Assembly: GCA_033854175.1 (NCBI GenBank)
Contig: JAWOKN010000018.1
Location: forward strand, 62,001 to 126,000
Direction of reading: 5' to 3'
Source: DATKPE01 sp033854175
GTDB lineage: Bacteria; Bacteroidota; Ignavibacteria; UBA10030; SZUA-254
Length of the DNA stretch: 64,000 nucleotides
Shown here: positions 44,562 to 52,983 of the stretch, one piece after another
Numbering within the stretch: the stretch's first letter is position 1
Layout: each line of letters starts with the position of its first letter
Program-made: the position numbers and the translations under genes
The notes under the pieces: model-generated
Told to the model about the DNA's origin: nothing
Databases searched by the model: none
What the model saw: the letters and a program-made list of their open reading frames with translations, nothing else

Positions 44562-44795
44562 ATGAAACATTTTCTCTCATCTGCTCCCCGCTCAACAGCC
44601 GGGAACAGCCCCTACCGGCACCAGTTGTGGAACCTGAGAACTGAATTATCCCAGTTGATCTGTTGGATGGAGTATGACCATAGTCTCCATGCCGACAAAA
44701 GAATACTCGCGTCATTAAAGGATCAGCTGAGGGATGTGAAAAAACGTATCGGCAATCATCAGCTCCCGACAACCAGGAAATTCCACAGTAATTGA
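44562..44795 (+). CDS. Small hypothetical protein
   Basis: 77 residues from an ATG with AAGGAC about 6 bases upstream. Composition is basic and helical (LRTELSQLICWMEYDHSLHAD, in parts: LRTELSQLICW, EYDHSLHADKRIL; then LRDVKKRIGNH). No family recognised and no homologue can be checked here, so it may not be a gene. The following 200 bases hold a G/C-tract inverted repeat and no gene. Confidence 0.35.
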   Translation: MKHFLSSAPRSTAGNSPYRHQLWNLRTELSQLICWMEYDHSLHADKRILASLKDQLRDVKKRIGNHQLPTTRKFHSN

Positions 44796-44802
44796 GGATC
44801 CC

Positions 44803-44840
44803 CCTCAACACCCCCCCTCCACGGGGGGGGAGGGTGAGTT
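44803..44840. repeat. C-tract/G-tract inverted repeat
   Basis: CTCAACACCCCCCC followed by TCCAC and GGGGGGGGAGGGTGAG: an imperfect hairpin with homopolymer arms, located at the convergent end between two genes. No T tail. Resembles a small palindromic element, but no second copy of clear similarity was found. Confidence 0.4.
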
Positions 44841-44993
44841 GCACATATGCCCCCTTTCCACGAGAATCCCGTCCCACCACCCATGAACCCCTCTCCATTC
44901 ATGACAAGCCGGTTCCCGATATGAGGGGATTTCCCCATGAGGGAAAATGGCGTCAATGAAAAAGAAGCAACCGCTGCAAAGGTGCGTCGGGTT

Positions 44994-45542
44994 TTATAGA
45001 CCGGCGATTTTTTTGATGGTGTTCCAATTGCGGGTCGTGATACCAGCGCCAAAATGTTCTTCCAAAAATGCCATTGCATCCAAGGTATGATATGTCTCCA
45101 GGGTCACGGAAAAGAGTGCCCGGCCACTCCCCTTGAGGATCCGGAAATCACCCTTTGGAGAACGGTAAGGTAATTTGAGCGAACTGGTGATCGTGTCGCG
45201 AAGAAATGTGACAAAGAATCGGGTGGATGGGCCGGACGTGATTCCCCTGAAGGGATCTTTCGCCACCATGGCCCGCAGTTCAAGCAGATCCATGACCATG
45301 ATCGTGCTTTCGAAGCCAAATTTCTTCTGAAATGCCCGTTCAATCCTCGCCGTGAGATCGCTTTCCCGTGCTTTTGCGGATTCAAACACGACGTTCCCGC
45401 TGTTGAGCAGCGTTTTGACATTTTCACATCCCAGGGTTCCGAACAGGTGCTGAAGATCTGCCATGGGGACGATCTTGTTGCCGCCGACATTGATGCCCCG
45501 GAAAAAAGCGACATAGCGATTGTTCTTTACTGCAGATTCCAT
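44994..45542 (-). CDS. DUF1697 domain protein
   Basis: 182 residues with the DUF1697 opening YVAFFRGINVGGNKIVPM followed by MADLQHLFGTLGCENVKTLLNSGNVVF (given in parts: LQHLFGTLGCENV, LLNSGNVVF) and the family's later ...KIAGL end. This family is widespread in bacteria but biochemically uncharacterised. Start at an ATG. It lies 38 bases downstream of moeB on the same strand, possibly the last gene of the sulphur-carrier cluster, although a functional link is not established. Confidence 0.85.
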   Translation of the reverse strand: MESAVKNNRYVAFFRGINVGGNKIVPMADLQHLFGTLGCENVKTLLNSGNVVFESAKARESDLTARIERAFQKKFGFESTIMVMDLLELRAMVAKDPFRGITSGPSTRFFVTFLRDTITSSLKLPYRSPKGDFRILKGSGRALFSVTLETYHTLDAMAFLEEHFGAGITTRNWNTIKKIAGL

Positions 45543-45580
45543 AGGGTACGCCGGATTTCCCCGGTCACCGCCTCGTTCAC

Positions 45581-46750
45581 TCAGTACCTCGGCATGGATT
45601 GATCAATCCGCTCGGCCCATGCATCGATCCCGCCGGCGAGGTTTTTGAGTTTTTTAAATCCCATCTGCCTGAGGAGCTCGATTGCCTGGGCGCTCCTGTT
45701 CCCCGATTTACAATACACGATGATTTCTTTCGATGAATCCAGCTCGTTCAGCCTGTTCGGCAATTCATTACGGGGAATAAGATGACCTCCCAGATGACAA
45801 ATCGAGTATTCCTGCGGTTCGCGGACATCGAGCAGGAAAATATCCTCCCCCCGGTCGATCCGTGATTTTAATTCCTCCACGGTTATTTCTGTCCCGGCAG
45901 AGCCATCACTCTGCCTGACCATACCGCAAAAGTCCTCGTAATCGATCAGCGTGCGAATCGTCGGATGACGACCGCAGACCGGACAATCCGGATTCTTTCT
46001 CAGCGTCAGCTCCCTGAACCTCATGTTCAGGGCGTCAAACAGCAGAAGTTTTCCCAAAAGCACTTCCCCCGCTCCGATAATCAGCTTGATTGTTTCAAGC
46101 GCCTGAAGAGAGCCAATGATGCCGGGTAAAACACCCAAGACACCCCCCTCGGCGCAACTGGGAACCAATCCGGGTGGAGGCGGGACAGGATATAAGCACC
46201 TGTAACAAGGTCCTCCCTCCTTCGGGTGAAAAATGCTCACCTGGCCGTCAAACCGGAAGACACTCCCATAAACATTCGGTTTACCGAGCAGGACACATGC
46301 ATCGTTGATAAGATAGCGCGTCGGAAAATTATCCGTGCCATCAAGTATGATGTCAAATCCGGAAAGTATCTCGAATGCATTTTCAGAGGTCAGGTGCGTT
46401 TCGAACGCCTGCACCCGGATCTGCGGGTTGAGGTTTCCGAGGGTTTCCTTTGCGGATTCAGCCTTTGGCCGGCCGATGTCCTGTGTTGCGTGGAGCAGCT
46501 GCCGTTGTAAATTCGTCAGATCGACCCGATCGAAGTCCACGATGCCAATCCTCCCCACACCTGCAGCCGCCAGATACATTGCTGCAGGAGAACCCAATCC
46601 ACCCGCGCCTACCACGAGCACCGATGAGGCTTTAAGAGATTCCTGCCCCGCCATCCCGACCTCGGGTATGAGGAGATGACGGCTGTAGCGCAGGATCTCA
46701 TCCCTTGTCAACTGGATCTCCAAACCTGCAGCGGGTATCTCATGTTTCAT
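45581..46750 (-). CDS. moeB: MoeB/ThiF-type adenylyltransferase with C-terminal rhodanese domain
   Basis: E1-like enzyme that adenylates the C-terminal Gly of a MoaD/ThiS carrier. 389 residues: N-terminal Rossmann ATP-binding site VLVVGAGGLGSPAAMYLAAAG (in parts: VLVVGAGGLGSPA), catalytic region QRQLLH and DGTDNFPTRYLIND, four Cys in two CxxC pairs (CYRCLYP, CPVCGRHP) for structural zinc, then a rhodanese domain (about 285-385) with active-site Cys in VYCKSGNRS. The rhodanese can donate sulphur for thiocarboxylation. Start at the ATG at 46750; a GTG three codons upstream is also possible. The moaD-like gene ends 24 bases upstream, so they work together. Confidence 0.93.
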   Translation of the reverse strand: MKHEIPAAGLEIQLTRDEILRYSRHLLIPEVGMAGQESLKASSVLVVGAGGLGSPAAMYLAAAGVGRIGIVDFDRVDLTNLQRQLLHATQDIGRPKAESAKETLGNLNPQIRVQAFETHLTSENAFEILSGFDIILDGTDNFPTRYLINDACVLLGKPNVYGSVFRFDGQVSIFHPKEGGPCYRCLYPVPPPPGLVPSCAEGGVLGVLPGIIGSLQALETIKLIIGAGEVLLGKLLLFDALNMRFRELTLRKNPDCPVCGRHPTIRTLIDYEDFCGMVRQSDGSAGTEITVEELKSRIDRGEDIFLLDVREPQEYSICHLGGHLIPRNELPNRLNELDSSKEIIVYCKSGNRSAQAIELLRQMGFKKLKNLAGGIDAWAERIDQSMPRY

Positions 46751-46774
46751 GAATTTCACCCATCGAGCGGCTGA

Positions 46775-47071
46775 TCATCCGCCAGCGATCGCTCCAATGA
46801 CCAAAAATGGCTCCTTCCCTGACGCAACGGCCTCGGGGAGTACATTGTCCGGTGACTCAAGCGACAGGTCCTCACCGCAGGCAAAGTAACGAAGAAATGG
46901 ACGCCGTTCGCGCGTCGCGTGATCCCTGATGGTTCCCGCCAACATCGGATATGCAGCCTCAAGTGCGTCCAGAACAGCACGTTGCGTGACCGGACCTTTG
47001 ATCTCAAGTGAAACTTCGGAACCTACACGGGCCAGTGTCCGCAGATGGTACGGAAGCACGACACGGATCAT
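46775..47071 (-). CDS. MoaD/ThiS-family sulphur carrier protein
   Basis: 98 residues, ubiquitin-like fold (MIRVVLPYHLRTLARVG...), ending in FLVIGAIAGG, so the essential C-terminal Gly-Gly is exposed for adenylation. I start at the ATG at 47071, which overlaps the BNR gene's TGA as ATGA; a longer frame upstream would be inside that gene. It could serve molybdopterin, thiamine or another sulphur pathway; the MoeB-rhodanese partner downstream is the likely activator. No other cofactor genes are present to decide. Confidence 0.88.
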   Translation of the reverse strand: MIRVVLPYHLRTLARVGSEVSLEIKGPVTQRAVLDALEAAYPMLAGTIRDHATRERRPFLRYFACGEDLSLESPDNVLPEAVASGKEPFLVIGAIAGG

Positions 47072-48255
47072 TTGATCACCTGAACCTCGACAGACAGGAC
47101 TGCGGGCAGATCCCTGACAATGGGCGCCCACGTATCACCGGCGTCCGCGGAGGCATATACCTGTCCGCCCGTTGTACCAAAGTAGATGCCGCATTTATCC
47201 AGCGAGTCTACTGCCATGGCATCCCGCAGGATGTTGACATAACAGTTCTGCTGCGGCAGGCCTTTTGTGAGGGGTTCCCAATCGTTGCCGCCGGTGCGGC
47301 TGCGGTAGACGCGCAATTTTCCGTCCGGAGGAAAATGCTCTGAATCGCTTTTGATCGGAACCACATAGATTGTTTTGGGTTCATGGGCGTGGACGTCTAT
47401 GACAAATCCAAAATCCGTGGGCAGGTTCCCGCTTACCTCATGCCACAGATCCCCGCCGTTGTCGCTCCGCAAAACATCCCAGTGCTTCTGCATATATAAG
47501 ACATCCGGATTGGATGGATGCGCGGCTATACGGTGGACGCAATGACCCACCTCGGCTTCGGGATCCGGAATGTAATTTGATCTAAGACCTCGGTTGATCG
47601 GCCGCCACGATGCCCCTGCATCGTCGGATCTGAATGCCCCCGCTGCGGAGATCGCAACGTACAAGCGGTTCTTGTCTTTCGGTGCCAGGACAATCGTGTG
47701 CAATCCCATCCCGCCGGCGCCGGGGGTCCATTTTGGTCCGGTCCCGTGGCCGCGTAACCCTGCAAGTTCGTGCCACGTCTGTCCCCCATCTGTTGTCCGG
47801 AAGAGGGCCGCATCCTCAACCCCGGCGTAGACCAGATCAGGATCTGTCAGCGATGGTTCGAGATGCCATACCCGCTTAAATTCCCAGGGATGCTGTGTCC
47901 CATCGTACCATTGATGCGTTGTGAGGGGTTTGCCGGTAGTTGGTGAGACGTCATAAACGAATTTATTGCTCTCGGCTTTCGGCATTCCGTCCGGGGTCGT
48001 CGTCGGCTCACCAGGACGAAGACCGGGCTGTTCCCAGGTCTTTCCGCCATCACGCGAGCGTTGAATAATCTGACCGAACCACCCGCTTGTCTGCGATGCA
48101 TACAACCGGTCAGGATCAACCGGGGATCCTTTCATGTGATAAATCTCCCATCCCGCGAAGTGCGGGCCGTCCACACTCCACTTTTCGCGCCTGCCATCCG
48201 AGGTGAGAATGAATGCCCCCTTGTGCGTCCCGACAAGAACTCGTACCCGACTCAT
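47068..48255 (-). CDS. BNR/Asp-box beta-propeller protein (sialidase/VPS10-like)
   Basis: 395 residues without an obvious signal peptide; N-terminus MSRVRVLVGTHKGAFILTSD. Repeated beta-propeller blades carry Asp-box motifs SRDGGKTW, TTDGGQTWHE, SDDAGASWRP and SDNGGDLWHE. Sialidase catalytic Arg triad could not be confirmed by eye, so I treat it as a non-enzymatic or unknown propeller rather than a sialidase. It is translationally coupled to the MoaD-like gene (ATGA). GGAAGGAG precedes the ATG. The repeated pairing of such a propeller with a sulphur carrier is unusual and its meaning unknown. Confidence 0.85.
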   Translation of the reverse strand: MSRVRVLVGTHKGAFILTSDGRREKWSVDGPHFAGWEIYHMKGSPVDPDRLYASQTSGWFGQIIQRSRDGGKTWEQPGLRPGEPTTTPDGMPKAESNKFVYDVSPTTGKPLTTHQWYDGTQHPWEFKRVWHLEPSLTDPDLVYAGVEDAALFRTTDGGQTWHELAGLRGHGTGPKWTPGAGGMGLHTIVLAPKDKNRLYVAISAAGAFRSDDAGASWRPINRGLRSNYIPDPEAEVGHCVHRIAAHPSNPDVLYMQKHWDVLRSDNGGDLWHEVSGNLPTDFGFVIDVHAHEPKTIYVVPIKSDSEHFPPDGKLRVYRSRTGGNDWEPLTKGLPQQNCYVNILRDAMAVDSLDKCGIYFGTTGGQVYASADAGDTWAPIVRDLPAVLSVEVQVIK

Positions 48256-49170
48256 ACAATATCTCCTTCCTGTGATTGTAGCGGTACGTAAAATGATGTG
48301 ATCTGATTCTTTAAGATTATAAATTCTGACGAAAAATCCAACTCTCGGGACCCATCCCGGGTAAGAATTATCGCCGCCCCATGGATAACAGTCTGATCTC
48401 CGACCAGGAAGATGGTTAGTTTGACCGCGTCCGGATGATCAGATGCGGAGCGTTGCCGGCCCATTTTATCCCATCTGCTATCCTTTCGCCACTACCACCT
48501 TTATGACGGTATCGAGCCCCGCTGCCATGCACCGCCCCCGGTGATGATCCTGCCAGTTCCCACAAATCGCTCATCCTCCCCAGCGTCAAATTGAGGGAAA
48601 TGAGCTTGCGATCGTGCGATATTGCCTTTCTTCGTCGCGGCGAAAGACCGTTCAGATGCCGACCATGCACGTGAATTCCTGCTGTATATATAGACGTCCG
48701 CCGGGTCAATGTGCTTAAGTAAGGGTCTGGTGTCTTGCCATCTGTTTCACCCTATCCGGCATTTTACCTTCCGGGAGGATGACACCCGATATCATCGCCT
48801 CAGGGAGGATCAGGTCACGCCCCGGTTGCATCGATTCGTGTCGTGAAGATATCATACGACGCCATAAATCTCTGATATCCTCCGCGAACGGGTATTTTCA
48901 ACCGTTCTCGGTAAAGAATATTTTATTTCGGTTGATAAATTCTGGAGACTATCACAACATCTTACAATTTTTTGACAGATATGGTTATTATGGTTGATGA
49001 GCTTTCGGGTGAACGGGCACGTTAACAGACCCGGGATACGAGTGTTCACATCCTGCCTCATGGCCAGTAAACTGGGTTTTTATGGTCATTTAACGTAATT
49101 TTTTTGAACCCTCAGGGGTTAAAAAAAATTCTCCGACCGAGAGGAAAATTTGCATTTGATAAAATTTTTG

Positions 49171-49188
49171 TTTAGATTTAGTCTAAAT
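49171..49188. promoter_or_regulatory. Palindromic site resembling a metal-repressor operator
   Basis: TTTAGATTTAGTCTAAAT: perfect palindrome ATTTAG-T-CTAAAT (49176-49188) inside TTTAG-N7-CTAAA. The outline resembles DtxR/MntR-type operators; this assignment is a guess from shape. Lies 330 bases upstream of the copper-protein/oxidase cluster. Confidence 0.4.
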
Positions 49189-49300
49189 TAAAAATGAATA
49201 CACCCAATTAGGCAGACCATCACGAACCGGAAAAAACCTCGTTTTTGCACAGGAGGATATGTCCCTGCTTCAAGCGGCGCCGGGAAACCTGATTGCGGTT

Positions 49301-49346
49301 ACTTCTCCTGGCAGCCTACAGTGAACGGCGTATCACCGGGAGAAGT
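49301..49346 (+). other. Stable GC-rich hairpin in the oxidase-cluster upstream region
   Basis: ACTTCTCCTGG (49301-49311) pairs with CCGGGAGAAGT (49336-49346), one wobble, around a 24-base loop. It is followed by an A-run, not a T-run, so it is not a standard terminator on the plus strand. Could be part of an RNA leader. Confidence 0.4.
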
Positions 49347-49516
49347 GAAAAAAAATTAATCCCGCAATGTTGAATAAAAAAAATTTATTTAGTACTATAA
49401 AATTCTAGTTTGCACATGCTTGTCAAGTGCTGTCATCAGGGTCGTCGAATCAAGGTTTTACCGTTCTTTGAATCAGAATACCACGTATTATCCTACAATC
49501 ATTTAGGAGAATAATT

Positions 49517-50215
49517 ATGTTCCTGCGTTCTTCATTCCTCGTGTCTGGTTTACTCTTTTGTTTAACTCTTCAACAATCGGTGGCGGGTAACATCGTCGGG
49601 AAAATCAACTATACCGGCCCGAAGGTCACCTCCATGCAGATAAAAATGAATGCCGATCCGAAATGCATAAAGATGCATTCGGGAAAAGCGGTTGAATCCG
49701 ATCAGGTCGTGGTGAATCCGAATAACACTCTACGCTGGGTTTTTGTCTATGTGAAAAAAGGACTGGAGGGGAAAAAATTCCCGGTGCCGTCCTCAAAAGT
49801 CACCATCGCACAGGAAGGATGCATGTACAACCCGCACGTGTTCGGCATGATGGCAAACCAGCAGCTTGAAATCATCAACGACGATCCCACTCTCCATAAC
49901 ATCCATGCCCTCCCGAAAAACAGCGCGCAATTCAACATCGCCCAGCCCAACAAGGGCATGAAACTCTCAAAGACCTTCACCAAACCGGAAGTCATGGTGA
50001 AGATTAAGTGCGAAGTCCATAACTGGATGGCAGCCTATGTGGGTGTCCTCGATAACCCGTATTATGCGGTGTCCGACGATAAGGGGAATTTTTCCATCAA
50101 GAATCTTCCTCCCGGAGATTATGAGCTTGAAGCATGGCATGAAAAGTTCGGCACGAAGACCATGAAAGTCACCGTCGGCGCATCAGACACGAAAACGGTC
50201 GATTTCTCGTATTGA
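49517..50215 (+). CDS. Secreted cupredoxin-like protein with C-terminal regulatory beta-sandwich
   Basis: 232 residues with a signal peptide (MFLRSSFLVSGLLF, cleavage near QQSVAG). The type 1 copper ligands can be read: His127 in DPTLHNIH, Cys165-x2-His168-x2-Met171 in KCEVHNWM. A CarboxypepD_reg-like sandwich follows (DDKGNFSIKNLPPGDYELEAW, in parts: GNFSIKNLPPGDYELEAW). TTTAGGAG is a good ribosome site. It directly precedes ctaD (70-base gap), suggesting an electron carrier to, or copper supplier of, the oxidase. The role is inferred from position. Confidence 0.85.
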   Translation: MFLRSSFLVSGLLFCLTLQQSVAGNIVGKINYTGPKVTSMQIKMNADPKCIKMHSGKAVESDQVVVNPNNTLRWVFVYVKKGLEGKKFPVPSSKVTIAQEGCMYNPHVFGMMANQQLEIINDDPTLHNIHALPKNSAQFNIAQPNKGMKLSKTFTKPEVMVKIKCEVHNWMAAYVGVLDNPYYAVSDDKGNFSIKNLPPGDYELEAWHEKFGTKTMKVTVGASDTKTVDFSY

Positions 50216-50284
50216 GTCTTCCGCCTCCATCCTGAGGCACGATGTCATCAATTCTGTATCGCGTTCATTGAGATAGGATAATCT

Positions 50285-52063
50285 ATGAGTTCAGCTTCCA
50301 CCGCATCAGTGGTCACCCACGAGACCGGAGAACATGTCCACCATGAACTCCCCTTCTGGCGGAAATATATATTTTCAACCGACCACAAGGTTATCGGCGT
50401 GCAGTACGCGATCACCAGCCTCCTTTTTCTCTTTTCTGGTTTTTCCCTCATGATGTTGATGCGGTGGCAGCTTGCCTATCCCGGCGAAGCCCTCCCCCTG
50501 ATCGGGAAGCTTTTTGGGGATGACCGCATGCCCGGCGGGGTTATGCTCCCGGAGTTCTATAACCAGCTCGGAGCCATGCATGGGACGATCATGGTGTTTC
50601 TCGGGGTTGTACCGCTGGCGGTCGGAGCGTTCGGGAACTATGTCATGCCGCTGCAGATCGGCGCTCCGGATATGGCCTTCCCGAAATTGAATATGATGAG
50701 CTATTGGGTGTATTTCCTCGGGGGCGTGACCATGCTCGTCAGTTTTTTTGTTCCGGGCGGGGCTGCGAATTCCGGGTGGACCTCGTACCCTCCGCTTTCG
50801 GTCATCGCCACCACAGGCCAGACAATGTGGCTTCTCGGCATGGTCTTCCTCATCACATCATCACTCCTTGGCTCGGTAAACTTTATCACGACAATCCTTC
50901 AGCTGAGGACAAAAGGCCTCACGATGATGCGCCTTCCCTTTTTTGTCTGGACGCAGTTCGTCACTGCATTTTTACTCCTGCTGGCATTTCCCCCGCTTGA
51001 AGCTGCGGGGATATTGCAGCTGATGGACAGACTCGCAGGGACGAGCTTTTTCCTCCCCTCGGGACTGGTCGTCAGCGGTCAGATACTTCCGAATACCGGC
51101 GGAGGGAGTCCGCTGCTCTGGCAACATCTGTTCTGGTTTCTTGCCCACCCGGAGGTCTACGTCCTGATATTGCCGGCACTCGGTATCGTAGCGGAAATCA
51201 TCGCAAACAACACGAGAAAACCGCTGTGGGGATACCGCTCCCTCGTCTATGCGGTGATTTTCCTCGGGTTTATGTCCTTCATCGTCTGGGCCCACCACAT
51301 GTTCCTCACCGGAATGGGTACGGCAATCAGTTCATTCTTCCAGACCACCACCATGATTATCTCTATACCCTCGGTCATCATTCTGTCAGCTCTGATTATT
51401 TCGCTCTATGGCGGGTCGTTGCGGTTCAATACACCGATGCTTTTCGCCCTGGCTTTCCTTCCGATGTTCGGGATCGGGGGATTAACCGGTCTTCCGCTGG
51501 GCCTGGCATCGTCTGACATTGCTCTTCACGATACATACTATGTTATCGGTCATTTTCATTACGTTGTGGCCCCTGGAACGATTTTCGGCCTGTTTGCGGG
51601 GATCTATTATTGGTATCCGAAGGTGACAGGAAGGGCCCTGAACGAAACCCTTGGCAAAATACATTTCTGGGGATCGTTTGTCTGCATGAATTTTATATTT
51701 TTCCCGATGTTCATCCAGGGTCTTGCAGGGGTTTCCCGGAGACTCTATGACGGCGGTCAACAATATGCCCATGCACAGGGGGTTCTGCACCTGAACGAAG
51801 TCATGTCCATTGCGGCATGGACCATGGCCATTTTCCAGCTGATCTTTTTCATCAATTTTTTCCTGAGTCTGAAAACGGGGAAGAAAACAGCGTCAAATCA
51901 CTGGGATGCCACGACGCTCGAGTGGGCTGCAACGACCTCCCCACCTCTTGCGCACGGGAATTTCGCGGTCATGCCCGAAGTCTACTGCGCGCCGTACGAA
52001 TACAGCGTCCCCGGAAAGAGCAGGGATTTTTCACCGCAAAATGAACCTCTTATAACGACATAA
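50285..52063 (+). CDS. ctaD: Cytochrome c oxidase subunit I
   Basis: Catalytic heme-copper subunit, 592 residues with 12 or more transmembrane helices. Metal ligands are visible: heme a His99 in AMHGTIMVFLG, CuB His with cross-linked Tyr in HPEVYVLILPALG, CuB His-His in WAHHMF, and the heme a3/heme a histidines in HDTYYVIGHFHYV. HPEVY with Glu at the D-channel end indicates an A-type oxidase. Subunit II carries a CuA site (separate gene), so it accepts electrons from cytochrome c or a cupredoxin, not quinol. Start at ATG; ends 6 bases before ctaE. Confidence 0.96.
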   Translation: MSSASTASVVTHETGEHVHHELPFWRKYIFSTDHKVIGVQYAITSLLFLFSGFSLMMLMRWQLAYPGEALPLIGKLFGDDRMPGGVMLPEFYNQLGAMHGTIMVFLGVVPLAVGAFGNYVMPLQIGAPDMAFPKLNMMSYWVYFLGGVTMLVSFFVPGGAANSGWTSYPPLSVIATTGQTMWLLGMVFLITSSLLGSVNFITTILQLRTKGLTMMRLPFFVWTQFVTAFLLLLAFPPLEAAGILQLMDRLAGTSFFLPSGLVVSGQILPNTGGGSPLLWQHLFWFLAHPEVYVLILPALGIVAEIIANNTRKPLWGYRSLVYAVIFLGFMSFIVWAHHMFLTGMGTAISSFFQTTTMIISIPSVIILSALIISLYGGSLRFNTPMLFALAFLPMFGIGGLTGLPLGLASSDIALHDTYYVIGHFHYVVAPGTIFGLFAGIYYWYPKVTGRALNETLGKIHFWGSFVCMNFIFFPMFIQGLAGVSRRLYDGGQQYAHAQGVLHLNEVMSIAAWTMAIFQLIFFINFFLSLKTGKKTASNHWDATTLEWAATTSPPLAHGNFAVMPEVYCAPYEYSVPGKSRDFSPQNEPLITT

Positions 52064-52069
52064 TCCGCC

Positions 52070-52654
52070 ATGGAAATACCTTATACTGTAACGCCCCGGG
52101 CCGAAACCGGGCTCTTCAATGCAAAAGTCGGGATATGGCTGTTCCTCGCCTCGGAAGTCATGCTGTTCGGTGCATTGTTCACCTCCTATATCCTCCTCCG
52201 GGTCGGCGCTGTCGAGTGGCCCCACGGTGAACTCGACATCCCCCTGGCAACCGCCAATACGGCGGTGCTGATCACCTCAAGCATTACCATGGTGATGGCT
52301 TGGGCATCACTGATGATGAAGAATTTCGGGAAATACCGTCTCTACCTGGGTCTTACAATCCTCCTCGGACTGGTTTTCCTGATCGTCAAAGGCTTCGAGT
52401 ACGGCCATCATTTCGCGGCGGGTGAGTATCCCAGCAAAAGTACGTTCCTTGCAATCTATTTTACCATGACCGGCCTGCACGGTCTGCACGTCGTCGGCGG
52501 TATGATCGTGAATTCATTCCTCTGGGGGCCGGGCAGCAAGATGTGGAAGACCCAGCCGGAACGGTTTACCAACCGGGTGGAAGTCGCAGGTCTCTACTGG
52601 CATTTTGTCGACATTGTCTGGATTTTCCTTTTCCCCGTCCTTTATCTTCTCTAG
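52070..52654 (+). CDS. ctaE: Cytochrome c oxidase subunit III
   Basis: 194 residues with about five transmembrane helices, the short bacterial form. Visible: LASEVMLFGALFTSYILLRV (in parts: ASEVMLFGALFTSY), FTMTGLHGLHVVGGM, and WHFVDIVWIFLFPVLYL at the C-terminus, all hallmarks of the family. Stabilises subunit I and the proton path. Located between ctaD (6-base gap) and ctaF (8-base gap), one transcript. Confidence 0.95.
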   Translation: MEIPYTVTPRAETGLFNAKVGIWLFLASEVMLFGALFTSYILLRVGAVEWPHGELDIPLATANTAVLITSSITMVMAWASLMMKNFGKYRLYLGLTILLGLVFLIVKGFEYGHHFAAGEYPSKSTFLAIYFTMTGLHGLHVVGGMIVNSFLWGPGSKMWKTQPERFTNRVEVAGLYWHFVDIVWIFLFPVLYLL

Positions 52655-52662
52655 GAGAATGT

Positions 52663-52983
52663 ATGGATACAACTGCAGCGGTTCATCCCGATATCAAAAA
52701 ACACGTGCGGACGTATATCACGGTGTTTGTTTCGCTTCTTGCGCTCACCCTTATCACGGTGACGATATCCTATCTCCACCTCAATGTCCCGCTTGCGATT
52801 GCGGTGGCGTTGACCATCGCAGCAATCAAGGGCTCACTTGTCGCAAGCTACTTCATGCACCTGATATCGGAAAAGAAGGTCATTTACGGAGCGCTTATCC
52901 TGACCGCGGTTCTCTTCATCGCACTCATGTGGCTGCCAATTTTTGCCCACAGTGATCCTGTGACGTACAAGAATGTCCCTTAA
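52663..52983 (+). CDS. ctaF: Cytochrome c oxidase subunit IV (bacterial type)
   Basis: 106 residues, three hydrophobic helices, the size and pattern of the prokaryotic COX4 (ctaF/CoxC-like) family; motifs GSLVASYFMHLISEK and ALMWLPIF are typical. ATG at 52663 with AGGAGAATGT upstream. Its TAA overlaps the start of the next small gene by 11 bases. Small accessory subunit of the oxidase. Confidence 0.88.
   Translation: MDTTAAVHPDIKKHVRTYITVFVSLLALTLITVTISYLHLNVPLAIAVALTIAAIKGSLVASYFMHLISEKKVIYGALILTAVLFIALMWLPIFAHSDPVTYKNVP

Larger units (their letters stand above)
48256..49516. other. About 1.26 kb without recognisable gene
   Basis: Between the minus-strand BNR gene and the plus-strand cupredoxin gene. 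AT-rich at 48890-49200 and 49370-49420. Contains a 15-base-arm palindrome at 49097-49130 (with one mismatch), a TTTAG...CTAAA site near 49171-49188, a GC-rich 11-base-pair hairpin at 49301-49346, and a TATAAT-like -10 for the BNR gene at 48316-48321 (minus). Short open frames lack ribosome sites or family resemblance. Confidence 0.6.

Noticed and set aside
47068..48255. Calling the Asp-box protein a sialidase
   Set aside because: Asp-box repeats are clear, but the arginine triad and other catalytic residues could not be identified by eye.
48416..48709. 97-codon minus-strand frame in the gene-poor region
   Set aside because: Arg/Ser/Gly-rich translation without conserved pattern or ribosome site.
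49097..49130. Long palindrome with T-run and A-run as an intrinsic terminator
   Set aside because: The T-run lies on the 5' side and the A-run on the 3' side of the stem on both strands, so no U-tail follows the hairpin in either direction.
49251..49324. AGGAGG followed by a 21-codon frame (MSLLQAAPGN...) as a leader peptide of the oxidase cluster
   Set aside because: Only two bases separate AGGAGG from the ATG, too short for normal initiation, and there is no codon bias toward any one amino acid.
49398..49426. TTGACA on the minus strand near 49421 as a promoter
   Set aside because: At 17 bases the -10 would be ATTTTA; a better TATAGT lies 21 bases away, an unfavourable spacing, and no gene follows within 1 kb.
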